The notes under the pieces: model-generated
The model's database searches: none
Told to the model about the DNA's origin: nothing
Seen by the model: only the letters and a program-made list of their open reading frames with translations
Made by a program: the position numbers and the translations under genes
In this document: piece by piece, positions 33,982-44,800 of the stretch
Layout: every line of letters starts with the position of its first letter
Position numbering within the stretch: the first letter of the stretch is position 1
Origin: Symbiodinium natans
Taxonomy: Eukaryota; Sar; Dinophyceae; Suessiales; Symbiodiniaceae
Direction: 5' to 3'
DNA: 64,000 nt
Assembly: GCA_905221605.1 (NCBI GenBank)
Contig: CAJNDS010002548.1
Coordinates: 215,001-279,000 of the forward strand

Positions 33982-36900
33982 ATGTCCGCAGAGGTTGCAG
34001 GTCAGGCTGAGGGCGTCACCCTCCTCGAAGCTATCGAGGGAGGAGACGTTCCCTATCCCGAGCGGATGAGCTACGTCGCTTGGCTTAAGTGGCGTAGGGA
34101 GACTGGCAGCCGTCCGTTGTCCAAGCGGGATGAGCAAGAGGCGGCTCTCTGGCGAAAAGTCATGAAGTTCCTCCATGACGCCGAAGACGAGGACGAGGAT
34201 GAGGAGGAAGAAGAAGAGGACTCCGAGCTAGTCCCTGAGGCCTTGGGCGCTGGAGGCGACAGTCCGCCGCGGGTGGACGTCAGCGCCGCGGCTAGGGAGC
34301 TGGCCATGGTCCCTACCGGTGCTGCCTATGTCCCTGCTACGGCACCAGGGTCCCGCCCGGCGGGACCGTCCGGTCCGCCGTCGACAGCAGGTTCAGTGCC
34401 AGGCACCGCAGAGGGCTTGCAGGCGGAGCTGCGCGCGATTTTCCGTCCAGACCAAGAACCGGTCGCGGACTACTTGACGCGCGTTTCGCGGATTGTCCTC
34501 GCGCTGAAAGCGCATGGAGTCACGGTGAGCTCCCGTGACCTTGACGCCTTAAGCACCAAAGCCACCCTCCTTGCGGATGAGTTCTCCAAGATAGGCGGGG
34601 ACTGGCATCCGACAAAGATGGTCCGTCGGCTGCGGACCAGATTCTCGGTCGCGGCTTTGCGCGGTGGCGAGGACCCCGAAGACGCAGAGGAGATTCAGCG
34701 CGAAATCCAATGCATCGGGGAGCTTATCCTCGCGCTAGGGGGAAAAGAAAGCTCGAGCCAAGAGAAGGTTTGGAGCTCCCCGTCCGATGTGCCAGTTGAA
34801 GCCGTGGGGCCGCGTTCCCCAGGGCTCCCACAGCCTGCGACTGCAAGTGGGTTGGGGGTAGGTTTGGACCGTGAAGGTTTGCGCACTGCCGAGGTTGCAG
34901 GTGGTCCTTCCGCGGCCCGTGACCTGGGCGCGACGGACGGCGATTCCCCTTTGCGCGCGAAGCTTGCGGCGCTGGAGATGGAGATAGAAGCCCTGAAGCG
35001 AGGTTCAGACGGCGGAGGTTCGCAGACCGGGTCCCAAAACCCGGCGGGCGATTTCGCCGCCGCACTCGCCGCCCAAACTGAAGCGCTGAAAGAAGCGTTA
35101 GCGCAGAGGGGCGGGCAAAGCTCCATAACGACGGTCAAAACTGACCTCACGTGGCCGACGCTGACCGACGACAAGTCGGACGCGCGAGACGTTGTCCTGT
35201 TCTACGAGGAGTTCGAGGACGTCTGCGCGCTGGCCAACAACTGTCGCGGTATGAGTGCGCGCGAGAAGCTGCTAGCGCTACGCGGGCGCTGCCGCGGCTC
35301 GCGCATGAAGACGTACACGAACGCCTACCGCGCAGCGTGGAAGTCGGGAGAGGTTCTCTCCGACCCACAGGCGGTGTACGACCGCATCAAGAACAAGCAC
35401 TTGATGTTCGGGGAATCGCGGGAGGAAAGAGAAGTCCGCGTGGATGGTGAGCATGCCTCCCTCGCTAAGGGCAAGCTCACAGGCCACCAATTCGAGCCTT
35501 TGTTTGAGGCATCGATCGCGGACCTTGAGGCGGTGGGTCTTGGGAAGACCCCACGAGAGTTGTATCTCTCGTACCTCCGCAAGATGCCCCCGTATCTCCA
35601 AAAGGAGATACGTAACGACAAGCGGTTGTGGCCCGGCGATCCCAAGGATGGCGGGCTGAGAGGGCCGCAGACTTGGGAGGAGAGCCACAAGGTCGTCTTG
35701 GAGTACGAACAGAGGGAAGCAGCTCACCGGGCTGTTTCCCACTCTGTGTACTCAACGACCGGCTCTCCGAGCGCGGACCCGTCGGTCGCGCTAGCCGAGG
35801 CTCAGAAGGAGATTAAGAGCCTCAAGGCCGCCGCCAAGGCTGCTGCGAAAGGAGCAGCTGCCGCGGCCAAAGCTGGCGCGGATCAGACGTTTGCCGCTGC
35901 GTCGAAGGGAGCTGGCAAAGGAGCGGACAAGAAGATCTGCTTCCACTTTCGCGACCACGGGAATTGCCCGAAAGGGGATGCCTGCCCGTACAGCCACGAC
36001 AAGGAGCTTCGCAGAAAAGCTCTCGCGGCCAAGAAGGGTGACCAAACCTTTGCCACTGCGAAAGGTAAGGGCAAGGGGAAGGGAGGTGGCAAGGCAAAGG
36101 CCAGCGCTAAGCCTAAGGCTGCGGCCAAAGGCGCGGCAAAGCCACCAGGCACTGTTTGCCCCTTTTTCTCCAAGAATGGGTCGTGCAAGAAAGGAGCCAG
36201 CTGCGACATGGTCCACAACCTGACGACCTCAGGAGGGACGCCGGCCTTGCCTGCCAACTGGGCCCCGCCCTCCGGTGCTTCCATGTCTAACCCCTTCGCC
36301 GCGTTCAGTGTCCAGATAGGCAGCTCAGGCGTCCAGGCAGGCGTCTCAGGAGCCGCAGGACGCGCCGCGGTGCAGCAGCACGCGCTTCCGTTGAGCAAGG
36401 GCGGGCGGGACAAGTTCGCCACCCTGGACGATCTGCCGAAGGACTGGTGGAGCCTGGCAGACAACGAGCCAGGAGGCTACCAGTACAGGACGGTAGTCCA
36501 GGTGCTCGACCGTAAGGTCGAGTGCATGCTCGACGGATGCGCCGGCGCAAACCACGTGACAGAGGAACTCGTGGTGGGCATGATGAACCGGGCAGCAGAG
36601 CTGGGGATCGGCACCGAAGATCCCGGCTTCCCGGTCGTGAGACTCGAAAAGTGGGTCCACCCCGAATACGTGCATGGCATTGCTTCGGGAGCCCCCGTTC
36701 CTCTGAAGGGGGCAGCAGTCTTGCGCGTCACGCTGCTGGAAGGCAGGACGGCGGACGACTGTCGCCCCAACACTGAAATTTTCGTGCGATGCAAAATCGC
36801 AGCCAGGGGGACGTCCGATTGGCACGGACTGATCCTCGGCGGCAGAGCGTTGGACTGCGCCGGAAGGATGGGCCTGGGTTTCAGGCCGGGTCCCGACTTT

Positions 36901-39900
36901 CACGTCCTCGACACGCTGGGAATCAGGATGCCCAGATGTGAGGATCACAGCAAGACCCGGAAGGACAGGGCCTACGCCTTTGAAGCGCGGTTGTCGAGCC
37001 TGGACGACGCGTCATGCACCGAGCCTGGGGGCGGAAGTCGGGAGCTCCTCCGCTACGACGGGGAAGAGCCGCTCGAGCTCTCGCCAGGAGACGGGGTGCT
37101 GGTGCCAGTCGTGCGGGAGTCAGGAGTCTCCGCAGAGGGATCCCTGTCCGAGGTAGTGCTTCCGGTTGAGTGCGGGGTTGAGGCTGTGCCAGGCCTTTGG
37201 CCCACAGGAGAGAGTAAAGGGTTTGTGTTGCTTGCAGCCCAAGAGTGTGATCACTCTCTCCAGCCGGGCGAGGTTGTTGCGGAAGTGCGTTCCGGCCTCG
37301 TTAGCACTGCGGCCTGTGGTTGTGGCGCGGTTGAGACGGTGTTCGAGTCGGAGCCGTCTCCGCAGGCATGTGCGGATTGTGGGGTCGCCGTTGCCTCGGT
37401 TGACCACGACCCGTGCTTTGCTTGCGGGTCCGCGTCCAGGGCCGCGGCAAGAAGCTTCCAAGGTTGTTCCTCGTGTGCGCGGTCCTTTGGGCGGCTGCGT
37501 ACCGGCGCCAGGATCGGTGTGTTATCGGTCCTTGCTGCGGTGACTGTTCTCGCTTCGGTGTGGAGCGGGAGCGGCCCGGTTGGGCGCCCTGTTGAGGAGC
37601 CTGGAGTGCTTACTTGTTTGGACCACCTTCCAAGCGTCGACAGCTGGTGGGAGGCGCCGGGTGGTTACGCGTCGGTGTGGGGTAGTCGCCCTGCGCAGAA
37701 GGACCTTGGGACTCTGGCGGTCGAGAAGGCGCCTTACGAAACGTGCTTGCTTCAGCGCGCAGGTGAGGCGTGGCGTCTTTGGGACACGAGGGATTTGCGT
37801 GTGGCGGAAAGCGTTGCGTGCAGCGATGAGGTTCCCGTCACCGAACGCCTCGCGGTCTTTAGGACGCGCAAGGGTCCACGCTGGGCTGGCTGGCGTGAGG
37901 GATCGGCCACGGCTGGAAGAGGCGCAAGCGACGCTGTGCGCCCAGCAGACGCGGTCGACACGGCGCGCTGCCCGAGCTATCATATCGTGGAGAGCTGGGA
38001 TATCGACAAGATGATCGAAGAGCCTCCAACGGACTACTATTATGAGAAGCTCGCGGCAGATATGCGCGCCCGGCACCCTAAGGCGTGCCCGCACCTCCTC
38101 GACCACCTCGTTTCCTTAGAGGGTTTCCTAGACAAGTCAATCTTGTTTGGGTTCTCCTTTGGAATCAGCAAGGCCGAAGTTTGTGTCTCCAAAGGCAAGC
38201 TCCTGGGACACAACATTGGGCGGGACGGGAGTTCGCCTGACGAAGAGCGTTGTCAGGCGGTGATTGACTTTCCCCCGCTCTGGGAGAAGCTTCACATTCA
38301 GCAATTTTTGGGTTGCGCAAACTGGTTGCGCGGCTACCTGCCTGTTGAGTATGGGCACGCAGCCAAGATTTTAGGGCAGTGGCAGAAGCCAGGCGCCGTC
38401 TTTCCTGAAGGCGGGCTGGGCTCAGCCGCCACCGAGGGTTGCAAAGCCTTTAAAGCGATTAAGCGCATGATGCAGAACCGCATCAATTTGGCTACCTTCG
38501 ATGAGGCCTCTGCTGCGGATGGGTCGTGTCCCCTTGAGCAGATCGCGGATGCGTCGGGCATCGCGGTAGGGGGCAGCGTCGTGCAGATGACGCGTGACTT
38601 GAGCCAGCTCAAAGTGCTTATGACGCACTCGAAGAGCTTGACCCCCGCGCAGCAGAACTGGCCGCCCTTGATACAGGAGGCGTTTGCCCAGCTCGAGGTA
38701 AAGCGGGCGACACGCCGCATGTTTGGCTCTATTCGGACTCTGTGTTGGACAGATCATGCCAACCTTACCCGAGCGCAAACGTCGGACATCGGAATGGATC
38801 CGAAACTCGTCCGGTGGGTTGCGGAAATCCTAATGGATGGGTCCGAAATAAGGAGCCTTAGCGGTCGCTCAGCGACGCTGGGTGACAGTTTTAGCCGCAA
38901 TCCCAAGGATCGGGATGCGCTCCTTGCGGCGAGGACGAAAGATCTCGAGGGCCTTTCAGGCCAACTCCGAGGTTTCGACCTGGACCAGTACCTCGGAGAG
39001 GGTACTGAGGGTGACGGACCCGTGCCCTGGGCGGTCGGCAACGACGCCGTCCCAGAGCCTGCGGGCCGTGTCCAGGCCGCGGCTGTGCCGATGTGCGTCG
39101 TCGCAGCCCTTCCGGTGCGCGTCATGGTTGTCTTTGACTACGCGCGTTGGAAAGAGCAGGACGCAGAGCTGACTGAGATCAGGCGCGTCTTCCAAGCGAG
39201 CCTCCCTGGAGTTTCTGTGGCAGTCAGGGGTTGTTGGGGTCCGTTTGAGGATACCGACGGGCTTGCCTCGCATTTCGATTGCGGGGCCGGCAGGCTCGCA
39301 GGGACCAAGAAGATCAAGCGGATCAGGGTCGACTTGCTTACTTCGTGTGCCAAGGTTCTTCGGGAAGCTTCGGGGTTTCGCCCGCAATTCCTCGTAGGAC
39401 TTGGGCAAGGCGGGCTTGTCACAGCCGTCCTTAGGTGGCCTTTGGTTGTTGAGCTCACGCTCCAAGCAAGGAACCTGCAGCGCAAAGAAGCCAGGGCTGT
39501 AGGAGAGGCTTGGGCAGGCATCAAGGCTATCTGGGCGGTGCGGCCACGCCTTTGGCGCACGCAGCAAGGCCACTTGGAAGTGGCCGAGGCTTGTCCGGAA
39601 CTCAAGAAGGATTTTCCGGAGCCTCCCCTGCGAGGTTTTGGGATCGTAGGGAAGCAGGCATTGGGGGCGGAAGTTCTGCGGTCCTTGAGGCTGGACGCGG
39701 TTCGTTCCATCGATGATGCCAGCATTAGAGGGATGCTGGACGAACCGTCACGACCCCTCTGGGACCATGAGGGTCTGTGCATCTGCGGCAAGCGGACCTA
39801 CCTGTTTTCTCGCTGCCCCGCCTGCATCGAGAAAGAGGCAGTCGATACCTCGGTAGAGATAGCCGAGCGGGAGGAGCCCGAACCTCCGCTTGAGGGCGAC

Positions 39901-41478
39901 CTTGAGGCCCATGAGGTAGGCCTAGAGGTCAACTCCGTCCTTGCAACTTTGGATAGGACAGGAGGTTTAGTTAGGGTTAGGTCCTCAACCATCCAGCAAT
40001 GGGCGGTAGGGTTCAGGACTACGCCCAAAGATGCTCCAGTTCCCACAGCATATGGCATGCTGAGTGGGAAGATATGGAAGAAGAGCCATTCCATGAAGCT
40101 CAGCCTCGGCTCCCAGCACAAGGATCTTTCCAAGTGGGGCGATGTGAAGCCTTACTGGGCCACATGGGTGGTTAGAGAAGATGGTGCTGTGGTGGCGGGG
40201 CACAACTGCTCGCCCCTGAATGTGGTTCAGGGCGACATCGTCGTGCGTTGGTCGTCAGAAGTGAACTGGCACGGCCACCGACATGTCGTGAATGAGCAGT
40301 GTGAAGTGCTCTGGAGGTCTAAGGGCAAAGAGGTTGCCTTAGACCCCTCCTTCGGCAAGCTGATAGCCCTTGTGGGTAGGGTTACTCAGGTCATTGGCTG
40401 GCGGGCAACCGGAGAAGCTTCGGATCCCCGCAGTTCTACCCGGCAGGCGTCAAGGGTCCTTGCTCAATTCTCTTCGTCCAACGAGGGCGTAGAAGGGCAT
40501 TGGACCGCGGGCGCTATCAGTCGCGGAAAGAATGCCAATGAGTGCAAGCTGAAGGGTAGAGTTTTGGCGTTTATGGGTGAAGAGCACAAGGGCCCTGCAG
40601 TGGTTCTAGAGCTCGTCAGCCATAGCCCCATCCTGTGCATTTGGGACCATTCCTCAACCAAGGTCAAGGTCGAGTTTGAGGGCGGTGTTCCGTCTTTGAG
40701 CCTGATCGCGGAGGAGGACGAAAATCGTCGTGAGCAGCTTGCGGTCGAGGCGAGGGACGCGGCGAACATTTCGGAGTTCCGGGTCACGGGATCCCTTCGT
40801 ACGGCGTGGTACGAGGGCCAGCGGTGCGATCCCTCATTGGCGGGCTCGATTCGCAAGCCAGAGCCGCCGATGGTGATCTCCGGAGACGGGTTGCTTGAGC
40901 GCGAGGTGACCCTCAGGACGGGTCAAACCGTCGTAGTCCCAGTGGTTCCCAATGGGGCTGCGGGCGCGAATGGAGTGACCTGGCGCCGCGCTTGCTACAA
41001 TTCAGTCCACTGCGGAGTCCTTGGGGCCCATAGGTCCGCTGAGGTTACCATCAAGCTGCTAGAGAGGGCAGTCTGGTGGCCCGACTTAGAGAAAGATGTG
41101 CGGACCTGGGTCGCCAAATGTCTCGCTTGCATTAAGGGCCGCTCTCGACCGACTAAGGTCGAGGCTCGTGCGGTCAAATGTGGCGCCGAGACATGCTGGC
41201 AGGAAGTCAGCGTGGACTGTGAAGGTCCGAACCGAGAGGACAGGGAGGGGCATAGGTACTCGCTTACGTACTTTGATTGCCTCAGTCATGCAGTCCTCCT
41301 CGAGCCGATGAGGTCTCTGACTCATGCTGAAGTCAGGAGGGCGTTCGTACGCTGTGTGCTTCGCAGCAGGACGATCCCGAGCCTCATCAGGTCGGATAGA
41401 GGGCCAGAGTTCAAGATGCGCTCATGGCAGAACTCAGCGCTATGCTTGGGACCGAGTGGCGGTTCAGCGCGCCCTTGA
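33982..41478 (+). CDS. element 2 polyprotein part 1: Gag to integrase second Asp
   Basis: Begins at the ATG of MSAEVAGQAEG. Parts as in element 1: Gag with coiled coil, two CCCH fingers (about 35938-36216), protease-like LDGCAGANHV (D at 36532-36534), RT thumb (about 38100-38400), RNase H (about 38430-38900) and integrase zinc domain (HCGVLGAH, CLAC). The frame is right up to about 41415. The 1-nt deletion there, 18-20 nt after the second integrase aspartate, makes the last 20 codons nonsense. Gag lacks a 6-residue stretch (GVSTTP) present in element 1. Confidence 0.85.
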   Translation: MSAEVAGQAEGVTLLEAIEGGDVPYPERMSYVAWLKWRRETGSRPLSKRDEQEAALWRKVMKFLHDAEDEDEDEEEEEEDSELVPEALGAGGDSPPRVDVSAAARELAMVPTGAAYVPATAPGSRPAGPSGPPSTAGSVPGTAEGLQAELRAIFRPDQEPVADYLTRVSRIVLALKAHGVTVSSRDLDALSTKATLLADEFSKIGGDWHPTKMVRRLRTRFSVAALRGGEDPEDAEEIQREIQCIGELILALGGKESSSQEKVWSSPSDVPVEAVGPRSPGLPQPATASGLGVGLDREGLRTAEVAGGPSAARDLGATDGDSPLRAKLAALEMEIEALKRGSDGGGSQTGSQNPAGDFAAALAAQTEALKEALAQRGGQSSITTVKTDLTWPTLTDDKSDARDVVLFYEEFEDVCALANNCRGMSAREKLLALRGRCRGSRMKTYTNAYRAAWKSGEVLSDPQAVYDRIKNKHLMFGESREEREVRVDGEHASLAKGKLTGHQFEPLFEASIADLEAVGLGKTPRELYLSYLRKMPPYLQKEIRNDKRLWPGDPKDGGLRGPQTWEESHKVVLEYEQREAAHRAVSHSVYSTTGSPSADPSVALAEAQKEIKSLKAAAKAAAKGAAAAAKAGADQTFAAASKGAGKGADKKICFHFRDHGNCPKGDACPYSHDKELRRKALAAKKGDQTFATAKGKGKGKGGGKAKASAKPKAAAKGAAKPPGTVCPFFSKNGSCKKGASCDMVHNLTTSGGTPALPANWAPPSGASMSNPFAAFSVQIGSSGVQAGVSGAAGRAAVQQHALPLSKGGRDKFATLDDLPKDWWSLADNEPGGYQYRTVVQVLDRKVECMLDGCAGANHVTEELVVGMMNRAAELGIGTEDPGFPVVRLEKWVHPEYVHGIASGAPVPLKGAAVLRVTLLEGRTADDCRPNTEIFVRCKIAARGTSDWHGLILGGRALDCAGRMGLGFRPGPDFHVLDTLGIRMPRCEDHSKTRKDRAYAFEARLSSLDDASCTEPGGGSRELLRYDGEEPLELSPGDGVLVPVVRESGVSAEGSLSEVVLPVECGVEAVPGLWPTGESKGFVLLAAQECDHSLQPGEVVAEVRSGLVSTAACGCGAVETVFESEPSPQACADCGVAVASVDHDPCFACGSASRAAARSFQGCSSCARSFGRLRTGARIGVLSVLAAVTVLASVWSGSGPVGRPVEEPGVLTCLDHLPSVDSWWEAPGGYASVWGSRPAQKDLGTLAVEKAPYETCLLQRAGEAWRLWDTRDLRVAESVACSDEVPVTERLAVFRTRKGPRWAGWREGSATAGRGASDAVRPADAVDTARCPSYHIVESWDIDKMIEEPPTDYYYEKLAADMRARHPKACPHLLDHLVSLEGFLDKSILFGFSFGISKAEVCVSKGKLLGHNIGRDGSSPDEERCQAVIDFPPLWEKLHIQQFLGCANWLRGYLPVEYGHAAKILGQWQKPGAVFPEGGLGSAATEGCKAFKAIKRMMQNRINLATFDEASAADGSCPLEQIADASGIAVGGSVVQMTRDLSQLKVLMTHSKSLTPAQQNWPPLIQEAFAQLEVKRATRRMFGSIRTLCWTDHANLTRAQTSDIGMDPKLVRWVAEILMDGSEIRSLSGRSATLGDSFSRNPKDRDALLAARTKDLEGLSGQLRGFDLDQYLGEGTEGDGPVPWAVGNDAVPEPAGRVQAAAVPMCVVAALPVRVMVVFDYARWKEQDAELTEIRRVFQASLPGVSVAVRGCWGPFEDTDGLASHFDCGAGRLAGTKKIKRIRVDLLTSCAKVLREASGFRPQFLVGLGQGGLVTAVLRWPLVVELTLQARNLQRKEARAVGEAWAGIKAIWAVRPRLWRTQQGHLEVAEACPELKKDFPEPPLRGFGIVGKQALGAEVLRSLRLDAVRSIDDASIRGMLDEPSRPLWDHEGLCICGKRTYLFSRCPACIEKEAVDTSVEIAEREEPEPPLEGDLEAHEVGLEVNSVLATLDRTGGLVRVRSSTIQQWAVGFRTTPKDAPVPTAYGMLSGKIWKKSHSMKLSLGSQHKDLSKWGDVKPYWATWVVREDGAVVAGHNCSPLNVVQGDIVVRWSSEVNWHGHRHVVNEQCEVLWRSKGKEVALDPSFGKLIALVGRVTQVIGWRATGEASDPRSSTRQASRVLAQFSSSNEGVEGHWTAGAISRGKNANECKLKGRVLAFMGEEHKGPAVVLELVSHSPILCIWDHSSTKVKVEFEGGVPSLSLIAEEDENRREQLAVEARDAANISEFRVTGSLRTAWYEGQRCDPSLAGSIRKPEPPMVISGDGLLEREVTLRTGQTVVVPVVPNGAAGANGVTWRRACYNSVHCGVLGAHRSAEVTIKLLERAVWWPDLEKDVRTWVAKCLACIKGRSRPTKVEARAVKCGAETCWQEVSVDCEGPNREDREGHRYSLTYFDCLSHAVLLEPMRSLTHAEVRRAFVRCVLRSRTIPSLIRSDRGPEFKMRSWQNSALCLGPSGGSARP

Positions 41479-41831
41479 GGCCTTGTGAGTTGGGCGCAAA
41501 CGAGCGAGTCCACCAAGAAGTTCAAAAGGTGCTGGGGGCGGTCGTCAGGCAAGTCGGCGCCTCCCTTTCCGAAGCTTGGTCGGATTGGCTCGTGGTGGCG
41601 GAGTACGTCATAGATAACACTCCGGGACCCCACGGGTATACCCCGAGGGACCTAGAGCGGAGCTGGTCGCTCGCTCTACCACTTGAAAAGGACGTCCTGC
41701 GAGACGCCTTGCAGTTTGAACCCATCTCTGATTGGGCTCGGAGCCAGTTTAAGCAGTTCTCGGAACTAGCTGCTGCGGTCCGAGAGCACTGGACGCGGTC
41801 TTCAGAAGCGCGGGCGAAACTTGCAAATCGC
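41416..41831 (+). pseudogene. element 2: integrase C-terminal part between two frameshifts
   Basis: In the middle frame: LSAMLGTEWRFSAPLRPCEL, the third catalytic residue in GANERVHQE, and the helical end of the core domain. It is bounded by 1-nt deletions near 41415 and 41832 relative to element 1. Integrase of this copy is therefore inactive unless frameshifting or sequence error is involved. Confidence 0.75.
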
Positions 41832-41842
41832 CAAGGCGCACT

Positions 41843-44800
41843 GTGGACCTTAAGCCAGGCGACCGAGTGGTCTGGAACGCTCCGAGGGCCCGTTCAGAGG
41901 GGGCGGGGCGTGTGCCTTGGAAACCGGGTCTGACCGGCCCCTGGCGCGTGTTGGAAGTCAAGGGCCACAGGCTCACCTTGGAGCCCGTGTCGATGGAGTC
42001 GGGGGGTACTTCTTCCGCCCGGCGCGGCCCGATGGAGGCGCACGCAGAAGACTGCATTCTTGTTCCTGCGGATGCAGATGGCGCGGAATCCCGCGAGCCG
42101 GTCGTCTTTGAGGACGATGGAACCGGCGGGGACGGCTCGTCTCGCCCCAGCTTAGGGCAACAGGTTCAAGGCGACGCCAAGCAAGTGGAGTTCACGCTGA
42201 CCAGGCGCGGGAGGGACTTCGTCCTCCGCCTTGGTGACCGCATTGCCTATCGGGGTGTAGGTGGAGGCCCGAAGGTGTGCAGGTTAGGGCGGGTCACGCA
42301 GGTAGATGCTGCCCGTGCGCAGGTCGGCGTGCACCGCTATCTCCCCGACGCTAGCGGGGTTCGCGTCAAATGGCGGCTTGCATATATCGCCGAGGACGGA
42401 GCGCTCACGCTTTCAGAAGGGACCCGTCCGGCCCACGAAGCGGTTTCCGTTAAGGAAATCATTTCCAAGATCGACCTAAACCGCGACGGCGTGCTTGCTG
42501 CAGCCTCGGCCAGAAAGTTGGACAAGGGAGCGTATTCGTTGCAGGACAGGACGCTCGAGCGAGCGTCTCGTGCCGGCACGAGTGTGCTCTCGATCCGAGA
42601 GGCCCTCGCGGACCTCTTGGTCGCGGAACCCCGCGTGTTGCAGCCTCGGGCTTCCCCAGAGTCGGGTGCTGTCGAGAGTTGGTTCCGGCAGTATTTCCTT
42701 GGAGGGGTTGCCGATGTCGTAGAGGTTGCTTGGGGTGACGCGGTCGTCTCCGACGCGGCTAGGAGGCACGGGTACAGAGTTGTTCCCGCTTTTGTGCAAG
42801 GCAAGCAGGCCTACGGGATCACCTGGAACCTGGCCGCAGAAGAGCACTTAGAGGCCATTGGCGGCGCTGTTCTGCGCACAGAGCCGAAGGTGCTCGTGAT
42901 TGGGCTTGAGGGCAAGAATGTGCCCCGGGCTTTCCTCCAGCTAGTCGTCCGGTGTGCGCAGGAACGCACGCGCGCGGGCGCCCACGTCGCGCTGCATTTG
43001 CAGGCACAAAAAGGCGAGTGGGAACCCTGGCGGCTAGAGGAGTGGGGCGCCTTGTTTGGGACGCTCGCAGAGCCACGCTGGCCTTGGGCCTTCGTGCGGG
43101 CTGACATATGCCAGTTCGCGCGGGCCAGTGGCCGCGGCAACCTCGTTGAGAGCGGGGCCCTGTGGCTCGCCGATTTCAGCTTAGAATCGGTAGGTTTGAG
43201 GTGTAGTAGGCCGGATGCGTTAGGCGCAGTGCAGCACAAGCACGTTGAGCGCGCGCAAGCCGACTACAACCTCATAGGGGCGGCTTTCTGCGCCTCGCTC
43301 CAGGACCTTGGTCTGAGGGGCGCAGAAGAGCTGTGCACCGCTGCAGTTGAAAGCTTTCCAGCCACTGCGGGTGCAGATAGCGCCGCGGCTGCGCCACAGC
43401 CCTCTCCAGTCGTTCCCCTCCCGGACGTGCGCTCGGGCGAGGACCTCACGCCAGCAGAGCGTGCGGAGCTGGATAAGGAGGTGGATAAGTATGCCGCGGA
43501 GAAGGAAGCGTTTTGGCGGACCAAGGCGGACGCCAAGGACTGGGATTCCGTCCGGGCTGACCTTGAGGTCTATGCTCTTGCGGGCGAGAAGGTCGCGGAG
43601 GATCCTAGGCGCACCGAGGCCTATAGAGACCTCGTATGGTCGGGTTTGAAGATCGAGCCTGGACCAACCAGACCCGGGCTGACCGATGCTGATATCGCAG
43701 CCGTCAGGGAGGTCATACGGCGAAAGGCCGCTGGGTTCTGGGTGGAGGACACCACCAGGACCACGGTCAGGAAGTTCGCCCATGACTGCATCCCCACCGG
43801 GCCGCCGGTGTCCCAACCTCACAGTCTGAGGGGCGAGTCCGCGCAATGGGTCGACGACAAGCTTGAAGAAGAATGCAAGCGGGGTCAGTTGATCCGCGGC
43901 AGCTCGGCTTGGGGATCTGCGCCGTTTCCGACCAAGGAAATGCCCAGCTACAAGCGGCATAGGAAGCGACGCTTGGTGGTTGACTACCGCCGTGTGAATG
44001 CCCGAATTAAGCGCTCCACGTACTATTGTCGGCGGGGCAGCGATGTGCTCGCCGCCGCAGTAGGTTCGGTTTGGTATACCTTCGTGGATGCGGTTAGTGG
44101 GTTTAATCAGATTAGGAACACCAAGCGTGCTCGCGAGGTGTTGGCCATTGTGGCAAGATCAGGGAAATATCTCCCTGTCGGCCTCACCTTTGGCCCGATT
44201 AACGGCCCAGATGATTTCAACTTTGTGGTTGATAGGGCCTATGCCCCCGGCAGAGGTAGGCGCCTTAAGTATACTAAGGAGTGGATAGCCTACGTGGATG
44301 ATCTTACTGTTAGGACGGGTAGGGTCATTGATGGGCGGTTTTTCACTGATGCCCAAGCCGAGGGGGCGGTGCGCGAAGCGTGCGCCAAGGGGGCAGTCGC
44401 GGCTCCGCAGAGCGCGTCGTCTGCTCTTGAAGCCTTAGGCGTTCGCGGTGCGCACAACACCAAGCGCGCGAACCATGACGCGGCGCGCTCAGACCAGAAT
44501 CACCCCACGCGCGTTCTGATGCTCAGGATGTTGGGGCTGTTCGGGTGTTTCTGTGTTCAGGGCGGGTGTTTTTGGGGCGGGCCGTTTCCCAGGTCGCCGG
44601 TCTGCGGGCAGAAGGATTTTTCGTCGTTCGTCGCGTGCAGCTTCGTTCGTTTGTCCCGCAGCAAGCGTTTTGCAAGCAGGCCTAGAGGTTCGGTCCAAGG
44701 TCGAAGCAGAAGCCGTGGAAGCCTTAAAGCCCAGACCTTAAAGAAACTCCCCAAACCCCCGCCGCAGCGGTTCAAGTGTGTTGTAGAGCCTAGGGTAGGT